64,000 bases of DNA from DASZFV01 sp035549075 (GCA_035549075.1 DASZRT010000054.1:9966-73965), one strand, 5' to 3'; counted from the first letter of the stretch, positions 50,201 through 58,143 are shown. The notes: generated from the letters alone by a model not told the origin. A program made the numbers and translations.

Positions 50201-50639
50201 CGAGCGTGCGGCGCCCCGGCTTGGCGAGATCGGCCTGCACTGAGCGCACGAACGCGGCGAAGCGGTCACCACCGGGCAGCAGCTGCAGATAAGGCGCGAG
50301 CTCGGCCGCGAGCGCGGCGTCGTACTTGAACGGGTACTCCGACGCCGCCTCTTCGACGAAGAAGTCGAACGGGTTGATCGCCGTCATCTCGGCGATGAGA
50401 TCGACCACGACCTCGAAGCGCCGCACCTCGTTGGGGAACACGAGGCGGGCTTGGTAATTCCCGAACGGGTCTTGCTGCCAGTTCAGGAAGTGCCCGGACG
50501 GCGCGATCTTGAGCGAGTAGCTCTTGATGGGCGTCCGGCAGTGCGGCGCGGGCCGCAGGCGCACGACCTGCGGCGTGAGCTGGACGAGCTGGTCGTAGGC
50601 GTAGACGGTCTTGTGGTGAAGCGAGACGTTGATTCCCAT
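47289..50639 (-). CDS. transglutaminase-DUF2126 (predicted amidoligase) fusion
   Basis: 1116 residues, the full length of the family. Residues 1-90 are the N-terminal beta domain (VSLHHKTVYAYDQLVQLTPQ). Residues about 150-275 are a transglutaminase core (GHGSCRDFAWLLVQVLRRLG, with Cys; TDLHAWAEVYLPGAGWIGFD, with His and Asp). The remaining 800 are DUF2126 (MGGEPTFVSIDDPDGAEWNT; HGQGKWYPGEPLPRWAM; TGTGGGNHVVMGGATP), a family predicted to contain a COOH-NH2 ligase. It functionally belongs with the ATP-grasp/alpha-E genes 17-25 kb away but is transcribed separately. Confidence 0.9.
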   Translation of the reverse strand: MGINVSLHHKTVYAYDQLVQLTPQVVRLRPAPHCRTPIKSYSLKIAPSGHFLNWQQDPFGNYQARLVFPNEVRRFEVVVDLIAEMTAINPFDFFVEEAASEYPFKYDAALAAELAPYLQLLPGGDRFAAFVRSVQADLAKPGRRTLDVLIDVNRRVQQTLKYDIRMEPGVFAPEETLARGHGSCRDFAWLLVQVLRRLGLAARFVSGYSIQLVADVKALDGGPSGVSQDVTDLHAWAEVYLPGAGWIGFDATSGLACAEGHIPLACTPDPGNAAPITGGYAFTPRYEGDKVKDTFTFEMKVERVREEPRVTKPYTEEAWAAIMKTGRLVDDALVAGDVRLSMGGEPTFVSIDDPDGAEWNTEALGPTKRKLGENLLHRMHGKFAPGGVLHHGQGKWYPGEPLPRWAMTCYFRKDGVPMWRQPSLFAREGGSAVANDASVAFVRALARRLDVGDRTLIPAYEDMFYYLWRERRLPVNVDMLESKLDDAVERARLARVMEQGLSHVVGQVLPLEPVSDWNDATNIHWRTGNWPVRSERFFLIPGDSPMGFRLPLDSLPWQSKEGRRVYHEPDGFAPRRALQIPGQKRPGEGDEEEARARRVLAPVSIDAPGVVRTALCTEVRNGILNVFLPPLPSTEAFVDLVAAIEDTAASLSLPVRIEGYQPLRDPRLGQFAVTPDPGVIEVNIQPAYSWDELVSNTEILYEEARQTRLGTEKFQLDGRHTGTGGGNHVVMGGATPADSPLLRRPDLLRSLIGYFVNHPALSYLFSGMFVGPTSQAPRLDEARSDSIDELEIAFRQIDERGKGAPTPPWLVDRIFRNLLVDVTGNTHRAELCVDKLFNPDSASGRQGLLELRSFEMPPHARMSMAQQLILRGLVASFWQTPYTERPARWGTALQDRFALPHFLWQDLGDVVGDLRKAGFPFETSWFIPHYEFRFPIMGEAASAGIDLQLRAAIEPWHVLGEESGGSGQVRYVDSSLERMQLKVSGYTDDRYAVACNGWRVPLHPTGVSGEYVAGVRFRAWQPPSALHPRIGVHAPLVFDIVDQWNKRSVGGCTYHVSHQGGMAHERRPINALEAEGRRLARFFAFGHTPGGQSAAFPAEAGTARGFPLTLDLRRGT

Positions 50640-50738
50640 GTCGTAGACGCGGCCTCGGCCGCGCGGACGACTTTAGGCGAGAATCATTGCGCGGGCGTTT
50701 CGGGTCGACGGACCCGAGGTTAACGATCGATGAACGTA

Positions 50739-50759
50739 GGCGCGGGTGCCACCCGCGCC
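50739..50759 (-). terminator. perfect GC hairpin between lipoprotein gene and DUF2126 gene
   Basis: GGCGCGGGT-gcc-ACCCGCGCC, a 9-bp stem, lies 18 nt after the stop of the lipoprotein gene at 50778 and upstream of the next start at 50639. It probably separates the two same-strand genes. A second small hairpin (CGGGTC-gacg-GACCCG) is at 50701-50716. No U-run. Confidence 0.45.
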
Positions 50760-50777
50760 GGACTATCTACTACGAAC

Positions 50778-51554
50778 TCACGGAGCGAAGGTGATCGCCG
50801 TGTCGCACGAGGGCAGCGCCGAGCCGCCGTCGACGTCGGCGCCGGCGTCCGCCGTGCCGCCGTCGGCCGAGGGGCACGGCAGCTTGCCGATCTCCGCCTC
50901 GCACTGCGTGAGCGCCGCCGTCGTGCCGACGGTCGTCGCGAGCGGGCAGACGAGGAGGTTGTAGTAGTAGTCGTCCTTGCAGTTCTGCATGTCCGTCGTC
51001 GACGGCGCCGCGATGTTCGCGCAGTCGAACTCGCGGTTGCAGAACGCCGTCGCGAGATCGCCGCACTTGTTCTGCGCGTCGGTGGGCGGCGTGGTGGTCA
51101 TGGGATCGTCGCAGGCCGTCGGCAGCTGCGGCGTTCCGTCCGACGCGAAGTCCGATGAGCAGCTGAGCGCGTTGAAGTCCGACAGGCACGTCGCATAGCC
51201 CGCCGACACGGCGTTGTCGCAGCTGAAGGCCACGGTGTACTCGTTGATGCAGGTCGCGAGATCGTCGGCCGAGAGACCGGCGTTCGTGCAGCTGTTGCCG
51301 CGGTTGCAGATCGACGACGCGAGGCCCTTGCACGACGCCACGGGACCTCCGGCGCCGCCCGCGCCGGTCGTTCCGCCCGTGCTCCCGATCGTGCCGCCCG
51401 TACCGCCGCCGCCCGTGGTTCCACCGCTGCTGCCCGTCGTGCCGCCGCCACCGTCGGGCGTTCCGCCGCCGCCGCCGCCACACGCGCCGACCAAGAGAAC
51501 AGCCGACAGCGCCATGACGCTGGAACACACGCCGAATCGCTGGAACGCCTTCAT
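50778..51554 (-). CDS. cysteine-rich lipoprotein with Gly-rich linker
   Basis: 258 residues from the ATG at 51554, set by AAGGAG. Lipobox (ALSAVLLVGAC) is followed by a Gly/Thr linker of about 45 residues (GGGGGGTPDGGGGTT). The mature domain (about 75-235) has a dozen cysteines in a repeated pattern: ASSICNRGNSC, ATAFCNREFDC, with DLATCINEY and DMQNCKDDY. These look like two copies of one disulfide-rich helical unit. Unknown function, but similar proteins are common in Polyangia. It is divergent from the monooxygenase operon with 170 bp between. Confidence 0.75.
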   Translation of the reverse strand: MKAFQRFGVCSSVMALSAVLLVGACGGGGGGTPDGGGGTTGSSGGTTGGGGTGGTIGSTGGTTGAGGAGGPVASCKGLASSICNRGNSCTNAGLSADDLATCINEYTVAFSCDNAVSAGYATCLSDFNALSCSSDFASDGTPQLPTACDDPMTTTPPTDAQNKCGDLATAFCNREFDCANIAAPSTTDMQNCKDDYYYNLLVCPLATTVGTTAALTQCEAEIGKLPCPSADGGTADAGADVDGGSALPSCDTAITFAP

Positions 51555-51724
51555 CGTGACTCCTTTTCGGGCGTGCCTGGCCGACACGGCGGCCGAGGCG
51601 TTGGGCTCGCTGAGCGTGAAGCCTTTGTCTACACCCGGAAACGACTCGGGGACAAGCGCCGCCGACGCGCGGCGCCGTCGTTGAACATGAGTCGATCCCG
51701 GGCTTACAGTGAGGTCGCGGCGCC

Positions 51725-53218
51725 ATGTTGAAGCGGGACGAGTGGCTCGAGCACGCGCGCGACCTCGACTGGGAGCTGAGCTATGTCCGCGAGGAGGACG
51801 CCTTCCCGCCCGTCATCAGCGGCGCGCCGTGGTTGCCGCGCGAGGCTTGGCGCGACTGGGACGAGCCGTACCGCACGACCTACGCCGACTACGTCGCGAC
51901 GCAGACCGAGAAGGACGCGTCGGTCTACGCCGTGCGCGACGTCGTCGGCAAGGCCGAGGACTACGAGCGCCTGCCCGTCGAATGGAAGAGCAGCCTCAAG
52001 CTGCACGCGGCGACGCTGCCGCTGGCCGAGTTCGCGGCCGTCATCGGCAACCTGCGCGCGGCGCGCTTCGGCCGCTCGCCCGCGTGGCGCACGACGGCGC
52101 TGTTCGGCGCGCTCGACGAGCTCCGCCACACGCAGATCCCGCTGTCGCTCATGCACGAGCTCGTGCGCGCCGACGCGCAGCTCGACTGGACGCACAAGTT
52201 CTATCACTCGAACAATTGGGTCGCGATCGCGGCGCGCCACCTCGCCGACGAGATGCTGCTGGGCGCCGACCCGGTCGAGTTCGCCGTCGCGACCAACTTC
52301 GTCTTCGAGACGGGCTTCACGAACCTGCAATTCGTCGGCCTCGCCGCGCTCGCCCACCGCGTGGGCGACAAGATGTTCCAGAAGATGGTGACGAGCATCC
52401 AGAGCGACGAGGCGCGCCACTCGCAGATCGGCGCGCCCACGCTGGCGACGATCGCCAAGCACGATCGCGCGCGCGCGCAGCACCTCGTCGACAAGTGGTT
52501 CTGGCGCAGCTGGCAGCTGTTCGCGATCGTCACGGGGTTTTCGATCGATTACCTCACGCCGCTCGCGAGCCGCACGACCTCTTTCCGCGAGCTCATGGAC
52601 GAGTGGATCGCCGATCAGTACCTGCGCATGCTCGACGAGCTCGGCCTCGATCGGCCGTGGTACTGGCCGATCTTCGAGGCGGCGCTGCCGCGCTACCACC
52701 ACATGGTCTACGCGTCGGCTTATTCGTACCGCGCGACGGTGTGGTTCGATCTGGTCGTGCCCGGACCCGACGAGCGGGCGTGGCTGCGCGAGAAGTACCC
52801 CGAGTCGTGGGACGAGATCGACCCCATCTGGGCCCGCATCTCGGAGCGCTGGCGCCAGACGGATCCCCGCAACGACTTCGGCGCGCACGGCACGGCGATC
52901 GTCGGCTTCTGCGACCTGTGCCAGATCGTGCTGTGCGGCGGCTCGCCCGGGCACAACGGCGCGCAGGTCGTCGAGCGCGACGGCAAGAAGCACATCTTTT
53001 GCTCGGAGCCGTGCCGCTGGATCTTCGAGCGCGAGCCGGCGCGCTACGCGGGGCACAAGGACGTCGTCAAACGCGTGCTCGCGGGTGAGGCGCCCGCGAA
53101 CCTGGTCGCGATGTTGCGCGAGTACTTCGGCCTCACGTTCGCCGACTGGGGCAAGGACGCCTACGGCGGCCTGTACCCGTGGCTCGAGCGCGAGCGCAAG
53201 CAGGACGAGAGACGATGA
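51725..53218 (+). CDS. tmoA: toluene/phenol-type diiron monooxygenase, hydroxylase alpha subunit
   Basis: 497 residues; closest in motif order to toluene-4-monooxygenase TmoA. All six diiron ligands are visible: Glu102 (LAEFAAV), Glu132 and His135 (DELRHTQ), Glu195 (FETGFTN), Glu229 and His232 (DEARHSQ). The catalytic-pocket Thr199 is kept. It inserts an oxygen atom from O2 into an aromatic or alkene substrate, which cannot be predicted. First gene of a tight operon: its stop overlaps the next start by 4 nt. The symbol is by family resemblance. Confidence 0.93.
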   Translation: MLKRDEWLEHARDLDWELSYVREEDAFPPVISGAPWLPREAWRDWDEPYRTTYADYVATQTEKDASVYAVRDVVGKAEDYERLPVEWKSSLKLHAATLPLAEFAAVIGNLRAARFGRSPAWRTTALFGALDELRHTQIPLSLMHELVRADAQLDWTHKFYHSNNWVAIAARHLADEMLLGADPVEFAVATNFVFETGFTNLQFVGLAALAHRVGDKMFQKMVTSIQSDEARHSQIGAPTLATIAKHDRARAQHLVDKWFWRSWQLFAIVTGFSIDYLTPLASRTTSFRELMDEWIADQYLRMLDELGLDRPWYWPIFEAALPRYHHMVYASAYSYRATVWFDLVVPGPDERAWLREKYPESWDEIDPIWARISERWRQTDPRNDFGAHGTAIVGFCDLCQIVLCGGSPGHNGAQVVERDGKKHIFCSEPCRWIFEREPARYAGHKDVVKRVLAGEAPANLVAMLREYFGLTFADWGKDAYGGLYPWLERERKQDERR

Positions 53219-53454
53219 TTCCGCTCTACGGCTTCCTCGAGGGCGACACGCTGGGCCTGCTCATCCTCGCCGACGAGCAGCAGTCGGCGGCGTCGCTCGC
53301 GCGCGCACTGCAATCGGCGGCCGCGCTGCGCGTCGCGCCGCGCGAGGGCGTGTCGGTGTGGGTCAAGGGCGCGCGCCTCGACGCGCGCACGACGGTCGAC
53401 GCCGCGGGGCTGCGCGCGCTCGATCGCTTCGACGTCAGGCGAGACCAACCATGA
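53215..53454 (+). CDS. tmoB: monooxygenase hydroxylase gamma subunit (TmoB-like)
   Basis: 79 residues, near the usual 80-85. It begins with the TmoB-like strand MIPLYGFLEGDTLGLLILAD and has the ubiquitin-like pattern of the family. It is a structural subunit of the hydroxylase. The ATG overlaps the alpha-subunit stop (ATGA). Recognised mainly from position and length; sequence likeness is modest. Confidence 0.8.
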   Translation: MIPLYGFLEGDTLGLLILADEQQSAASLARALQSAAALRVAPREGVSVWVKGARLDARTTVDAAGLRALDRFDVRRDQP

Positions 53455-53464
53455 CAGGATCGCC

Positions 53465-54076
53465 ATGAGCTTCGAGCGCGCCGCGAGCCTTCGCGAGCTG
53501 TGGGTGGGCGAGCTTCGCAGCGTCGCCGTCGGCGGCACGCCCGTGCTGCTCGTGCGATTGCCTGACGGCGTGCGCGCCTACGAGGATCGCTGCGCGCACA
53601 AAGGCGTCGCGCTCAGCGCGGGTCGCCTCGCCGGCACGGTGCTGACGTGCGGCGCGCACGAGTGGCAGTACGACGTCGCGACGGGCGCGGGCGTCAACCC
53701 CGCGCGCGTGTGCCTGCGCGCCTTCGACGTTCGCGTCGACGGCGACGACGTGCTCGTCGACGTCGGCGTCGTTCGACCGACGCTCGCGGGCCCGCGCCCC
53801 ACCGACGACGTCGGCCCCGTCTTGCAAGAGGGCCCCGAGGCGCGCGCGATCGTCGCGGCGATCCGCCGCCTCAACGCCGACGTGCGCGTGCTCGATCGCG
53901 GCGCCTACGTGCGCGTGTCGTGCCCGCGCCGCTGTGTCGTCACGCGCGCCGCCGTCGAGGCCGAGCTGGGCCGGCCCTTCCGCCTGCCGCGCGATCTCGA
54001 GCTCGTCGTCTCGGCGTTCAAGGGGCGCTTCCACGTCTCGGAAGAGGAGGCCACGTGGGAGCTCGGCGAGGCGTGA
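53465..54076 (+). CDS. fused Rieske ferredoxin-effector protein (TmoC-TmoD fusion)
   Basis: 203 residues. Residues 1-105 are a Rieske ferredoxin with ligands C43-X-H45 and C62-X2-H65 (DRCAHKG; CGAHEWQYD), 16 residues apart as in TmoC. Residues about 112-203 match the MmoB/DmpM/TmoD effector fold (VGPVLQEGPEARAIVAAIRR; VEAELGRPFRLPRDLELVV). In known toluene monooxygenases these are two separate proteins that bind the same face of the hydroxylase in turn. There is no stop, frameshift or internal Shine-Dalgarno between them here. Its stop overlaps the beta-subunit start. Confidence 0.9.
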   Translation: MSFERAASLRELWVGELRSVAVGGTPVLLVRLPDGVRAYEDRCAHKGVALSAGRLAGTVLTCGAHEWQYDVATGAGVNPARVCLRAFDVRVDGDDVLVDVGVVRPTLAGPRPTDDVGPVLQEGPEARAIVAAIRRLNADVRVLDRGAYVRVSCPRRCVVTRAAVEAELGRPFRLPRDLELVVSAFKGRFHVSEEEATWELGEA

Positions 54077-55038
54077 CGGGCGAGGCGTTGCGGACCTACT
54101 CGCACCTCGCCGACGCGCGCCGCGTGCCGACCGAGTACGAGATCGGGACGTCGCGCCTCCTCTACTACGGCGAGCGCGGCTTCGAGGTCGACGTGCCCAT
54201 CGCCGGGTGGTACGCGCGCCATCAAGCCGGCTCGCGCTGGCACCCCATCGACTGGGAGCGCTTCGCCGACCCGCGCGAGACGACGTACGCCGCCTACACG
54301 CGCGCGCAGGCCGCGAAGGAGGCCTTCGTCGACGGCGTGCTGCGCACGATCGACGAGTCGCCGTACGATCGTGAGCTGTCGCCGACGGCGCGCGCGCTGC
54401 TCGACCGCACGATCGCGCCGCTGCGCCACGTGTTCCACGCGCGCCAGATGATCGCGGCCTACGTCGGGTCGATGGCGCCGTCGGGGCGCATCGCCGTCGC
54501 CGCGCTCTTTCAGGCCGCCGACGAGCTGCGCCGCGTGCACCGCTTCGCCTACCGGCTCGCGCAGCTCCGCCGCGTCGACGCGGCGTTCGGCGCGGGCGCG
54601 CGCGCCGCGTTCGAGGGCGCGCCCGCGTGGCAGCCGCTGCGCCGCGTGCTCGAGCGCCTGCTCGTGACGTGGGACTGGGCCGAGGCGTTCGTCGCCCTCG
54701 ACCTCGTGCTGGCGCCCGCGCTCGATCACCTCGTGTTCGTGGGCCTGCCCGCGATCGCGCGCGCGCGGGGCGACTTCCTGCTCGGGCAGATCGCCGCCTC
54801 GCTCGACGAAGACGCGCAGGGGCACAAACAGTGGGTGCGTGCGCTCGCGCGCCTCGCCCACGCCGAGAGCGACGTCAACCGCGCGGCCACCGTCGATTGG
54901 ATCGCCGCGTGGGCGCCCGAGGTCGACGCGGCGATCGAGGCGCTCGCGCCGCTGCTGACCGACGACGACGAGGCGACCGCCGCCGTCGCGGCGGCGCGCG
55001 CGGCCGCGGCGGCGTTTCGCGACGAGGCGCTCGCGTGA
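54073..55038 (+). CDS. tmoE: monooxygenase hydroxylase beta subunit (TmoE-like)
   Basis: 321 residues from a GTG overlapping the fusion gene's stop by 4 nt. N-terminus LRTYSHLADARRVPTEYEIG matches the TmoE start block; later blocks PLRHVFHARQMIAAYVGSMA and LLVTWDWAEAFVALDLVLAP also fit. As expected for this subunit, the diiron-ligand set is not conserved. No NADH-flavin reductase (TmoF) gene follows; the next gene is a histidine kinase. Confidence 0.9.
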   Translation: MTGEALRTYSHLADARRVPTEYEIGTSRLLYYGERGFEVDVPIAGWYARHQAGSRWHPIDWERFADPRETTYAAYTRAQAAKEAFVDGVLRTIDESPYDRELSPTARALLDRTIAPLRHVFHARQMIAAYVGSMAPSGRIAVAALFQAADELRRVHRFAYRLAQLRRVDAAFGAGARAAFEGAPAWQPLRRVLERLLVTWDWAEAFVALDLVLAPALDHLVFVGLPAIARARGDFLLGQIAASLDEDAQGHKQWVRALARLAHAESDVNRAATVDWIAAWAPEVDAAIEALAPLLTDDDEATAAVAAARAAAAAFRDEALA

Positions 55039-56168
55039 CGACGACACTCGAGCTCCGCCTCGGCGAGGTCGAAGCGCGCTTCCGCACCATGGCCGACAGC
55101 GCGCCCGTGCTGCTGTGGATGGCCGACACCGACGCGCTCTGCACCTTCTTCAACCAGACGTGGCTCGACTTCACGGGTCGCACGCTCGAGCAAGAGTGGG
55201 GCGTCGGCTGGGCCGAGGGCGTTCACTTCGAGGACTTCCAGCGCTGCGTCGACACGTACATGGCCGCGTTCGCCGAGCGCCGCCCGTTCGAGATGGAGTA
55301 CCGCCTGCGGCGCGCCGACGGCGCCTTCCGCTGGGTGCTCGATCGCGGCGCGCCCCGCTACGCGCCCGACGGCCGCTTCGCCGGCTACATCGGCTCGTGC
55401 GTCGACATCACGGACCGCAAGGACCTCGAGCTCGATCTCGTGCGCGCCGTGCGCGTGCGCGACGAGTTCCTCTCGATCGCCTCGCACGAGCTGCGCACGC
55501 CGCTCACGGCGTTGCGCCTCCAGCTCGACGGCCTCGCGCGCTCGATCGAGCGCCAGCCGCAGCGCGACCTCGCCAACGGCCGCCTCGCCGCGAGCACGGG
55601 CGACGCGCTCTCGCAGGTCGAGCGCCTCACGACGCTCATCGAACGCCTGCTCGACATCTCGCGCTTCTCGGAGGGCCGCGTCACGCTCATGCCCGAGGAC
55701 GTCGACCTCGTGGGCCTCGTGCGCGGCGTCGTCTCGGCCATGCGCGAGCCGGCGCGCGTCGCCGGCAGCACGCTGACGCTCACGGCGCCGGCGGCGCTCG
55801 CCGGCCGCTGGGATCGCATGCGCATCGAGCAGGTCGTCACGAACCTCGTCACCAACGCCGTCAAGTTCGGCGGGCGCAAGCCCATCGAGCTCGACGTCGC
55901 CGCCGAGGCGGGCGGCGCGCGCGTCAGCGTGCGCGACCACGGCATCGGCATCGACGAGCAGGACCAGCGCCGCATCTTCGCGCGCTTCGAGCGCGGCGTG
56001 TCGGCGCGCCACTTCGGCGGCCTCGGCCTCGGCCTGTGGGTCGCCAAGCAGATCGTCGACGCGCACGCCGGCACGATCTCCGTCGCGAGCAAGCCCGGCG
56101 TGGGCTCGATCTTCACGATGACGTTGCCGCTTTCGTCTCACGAGGACGGCGCGGGAGGGGCGCCGTGA
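55035..56168 (+). CDS. soluble PAS histidine kinase of the monooxygenase operon
   Basis: 377 residues from a GTG overlapping the tmoE stop by 4 nt. Residues about 12-130 are a PAS/PAC sensor (RFRTMADSAPVLLWMADTDA; GYIGSCVDITDRKDLE). The HisKA box has phospho-His151 (FLSIASHELRTPL). The ATPase domain has N-box (IEQVVTNLVTNAVKFGG) and G-boxes (DHGIGID; GGLGLGLW). There is no membrane segment, so the signal is cytoplasmic: perhaps the substrate, product or redox state of the enzyme encoded upstream. Confidence 0.93.
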   Translation: MTTTLELRLGEVEARFRTMADSAPVLLWMADTDALCTFFNQTWLDFTGRTLEQEWGVGWAEGVHFEDFQRCVDTYMAAFAERRPFEMEYRLRRADGAFRWVLDRGAPRYAPDGRFAGYIGSCVDITDRKDLELDLVRAVRVRDEFLSIASHELRTPLTALRLQLDGLARSIERQPQRDLANGRLAASTGDALSQVERLTTLIERLLDISRFSEGRVTLMPEDVDLVGLVRGVVSAMREPARVAGSTLTLTAPAALAGRWDRMRIEQVVTNLVTNAVKFGGRKPIELDVAAEAGGARVSVRDHGIGIDEQDQRRIFARFERGVSARHFGGLGLGLWVAKQIVDAHAGTISVASKPGVGSIFTMTLPLSSHEDGAGGAP

Positions 56169-56545
56169 GCGCGGCGACGGCCTGCGCCGGCGTGCTCGTC
56201 GTCGAGGACGACGCCGACATCACGGAGGCGCTCGTTCAGGTGCTCGAGAGCGAGGGCATGGCCGTGCGCGCCGCCGGCAACGGTCAGATCGCCCTCGACC
56301 TGCTGCGCGCCCCGGGATCCCCCCTGCCGTGCGTGATCCTGCTCGACCTCATGATGCCCGTCATGGACGGGTGGACATTCCGGTCGACGCAGCTGCGAGA
56401 CCCCACAATCGCCCACATTCCCGTGGTCATTTTGACCGCCGGAGGGCCCGCGGCCGTCACCGATCGGGTACGGGCGGACGCCATGCTTCGCAAGCCCGTG
56501 GATCTCGAGACACTGCTCGCGACGTTGGCTCGCTATGTGACCTGA
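56165..56545 (+). CDS. single-domain response regulator
   Basis: 126 residues from a GTG overlapping the kinase stop by 4 nt. It is a receiver domain only: acidic pocket VEDDAD, phospho-Asp61 (VILLDLMMPVMDGW), Thr in VVILTAGG and Lys in LRKPVDL. With no output domain it must act by protein contact or phosphotransfer, so it does not itself regulate the operon's promoter. Probable partner of the coupled kinase. Confidence 0.92.
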   Translation: MSAATACAGVLVVEDDADITEALVQVLESEGMAVRAAGNGQIALDLLRAPGSPLPCVILLDLMMPVMDGWTFRSTQLRDPTIAHIPVVILTAGGPAAVTDRVRADAMLRKPVDLETLLATLARYVT

Positions 56546-56607
56546 TCTCCGTCGGTGAGCCCTTCAGACGGGCTGGCATTCTGCCGTAACACCGTGGGCA
56601 TTTCGCG

Positions 56608-58143
56608 ATGTCCGCCCGCACCGACAGCGCAGAGCTCCGAATGGTCGGAGGCCCGACCCCGGCCGCTCTCGTCGACGCGCACGCGCTCGACGAGGTGCTG
56701 AACGCGGGCGCGGCGGGCGGCCCGCGCGAGGTGCTCGAGACGGCGACGCGCGTCGTGACGCAGCTGCTGGGCGATCGCGGCTCGTGCATCTGGCTCGACG
56801 AGCGGCCGCGCGTGCTGCTCGCGCCGCACGCGCCGAGCGCGCGCGACCTTCCGATCGATCTGGCGCGCTACCCCGAGATCCGCGCCGCCGTCGAGCGGCG
56901 CGCGCTCGTCGCGATCGACGACGTCCACCACGACGATCGGCTCGCCGCCGTGCGCGACCAACTGCCGCCCGAGCTGCGCGCCGTCGTCGTCGTGCCGCTC
57001 GTCGCCGCCGAGCGCTGCTCGGGCGTGATCTTCGTGCAGTCGTTTCAGGCGCGGCGGCCCGATGCGCTCGCGCGCGAGACCGCGGCCGCCGTCGCGCGCC
57101 TCGCCGCCGTGCTGGCGATGCGTGGGCGCGACGCCCACGACGGCATCGTCACGCACGAGCAGCCCGACGTCGGCAGCGCGTCGTTCGCGAGCGGCCCCAT
57201 CCCCATCGTGACGAGCCCGACCGATCCGGTCGAGCCGCCCAGCCGCATCCTCATCGTCGAGGACGATCTCGCGACGGCGACGGCCCTCGCCGACTCGCTG
57301 CGCGCCGAGGGCTACGTCACGGCCTGCGCCGTCGACGGCGCCGACGGCCTGCAACGTGCATTCTCCGAGGCGCCCGACCTCGTGCTCCTCGACGTCAATC
57401 TGCCCGGCCTCGACGGCTACGACACGGCGACGTGCCTGCGGCGGTCGACGCGCACGCGCGCCGTGCCGATCGTCTTCCTGTCGGGCAACGACGATCTCCC
57501 CACGCGGGTGCGCGGCACGGGCCTCGATCCCGTCGACTTCATCCCCAAGCCGTTCACGCTCGACGAGCTGCTCGCGCGCGTGCAGCTGGCGCTCGGTCAC
57601 GGCCGAGCGCGCCAGAGCCTCATGCGCGCCGCCGAGCACGACGAGCTCACGGGCCTCGGCAACCTGCGCCTCCTCGAACGCCGCCTCACGGCCGAGCGCG
57701 CGCGCTTCGCCCGCTACGGGCATGCGCTGTCGATCGCCATGATCGACGTCGACCAGCTCAAGGTCGTCAACGACGCCCACGGCCACCTCGCGGGCAACGA
57801 AGCGCTGCGATCGATCGCTCACGTGCTGAAGGAGCAGGCGCGCGACACCGACCTCGTCGTCCGATACGGCGGCGACGAGTTCGTCGTCGTCCTGCCCCAC
57901 ACGGCGCTCGAAGACGCGCAGGCCTTCGGGCGGCGCGCCGCGGCCGCCGTCGCGCAGCTGTGCTCGCCCTCGGGCCCGCTCACGGTGAGCGTCGGCGTCG
58001 CCGCCCTCACGAACCGCGCGAGTCACGAGACGACCGACCAGCTGCTGAGCCGCGCCGACCGCGCCGCCTACCGGGCCAAGCAGGCTGGGCGCAACCGCGT
58101 CTGCGTCGAGGAAGAGCCCGCCGACGCCCGGCGCCCGGCGTGA
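56608..58143 (+). CDS. GAF-receiver-GGDEF diguanylate cyclase
   Basis: 511 residues. Residues about 25-175 resemble a GAF domain (AVVVVPLVAAERCSGVIFVQ). Residues 212-335 are a receiver (LIVEDDLATA; phospho-Asp262 in LLDVNLPGLDG; IPKPFT). Residues about 345-500 are GGDEF with an intact active site GGDEF (421-425) and an inhibitory I-site RDTD (412-415) five residues before it. It makes cyclic di-GMP when phosphorylated, with product inhibition. It lies 62 bp after the small response regulator on the same strand. Confidence 0.93.
   Translation: MSARTDSAELRMVGGPTPAALVDAHALDEVLNAGAAGGPREVLETATRVVTQLLGDRGSCIWLDERPRVLLAPHAPSARDLPIDLARYPEIRAAVERRALVAIDDVHHDDRLAAVRDQLPPELRAVVVVPLVAAERCSGVIFVQSFQARRPDALARETAAAVARLAAVLAMRGRDAHDGIVTHEQPDVGSASFASGPIPIVTSPTDPVEPPSRILIVEDDLATATALADSLRAEGYVTACAVDGADGLQRAFSEAPDLVLLDVNLPGLDGYDTATCLRRSTRTRAVPIVFLSGNDDLPTRVRGTGLDPVDFIPKPFTLDELLARVQLALGHGRARQSLMRAAEHDELTGLGNLRLLERRLTAERARFARYGHALSIAMIDVDQLKVVNDAHGHLAGNEALRSIAHVLKEQARDTDLVVRYGGDEFVVVLPHTALEDAQAFGRRAAAAVAQLCSPSGPLTVSVGVAALTNRASHETTDQLLSRADRAAYRAKQAGRNRVCVEEEPADARRPA

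Noticed and set aside
51725..54076. Benzoyl-CoA or phenylacetyl-CoA epoxidase
   Set aside because: Motif order (LAEFAAV, DELRHTQ, FETGFTN, DEARHSQ) and the presence of gamma, Rieske/effector and beta subunits match toluene/phenol-type monooxygenases instead.
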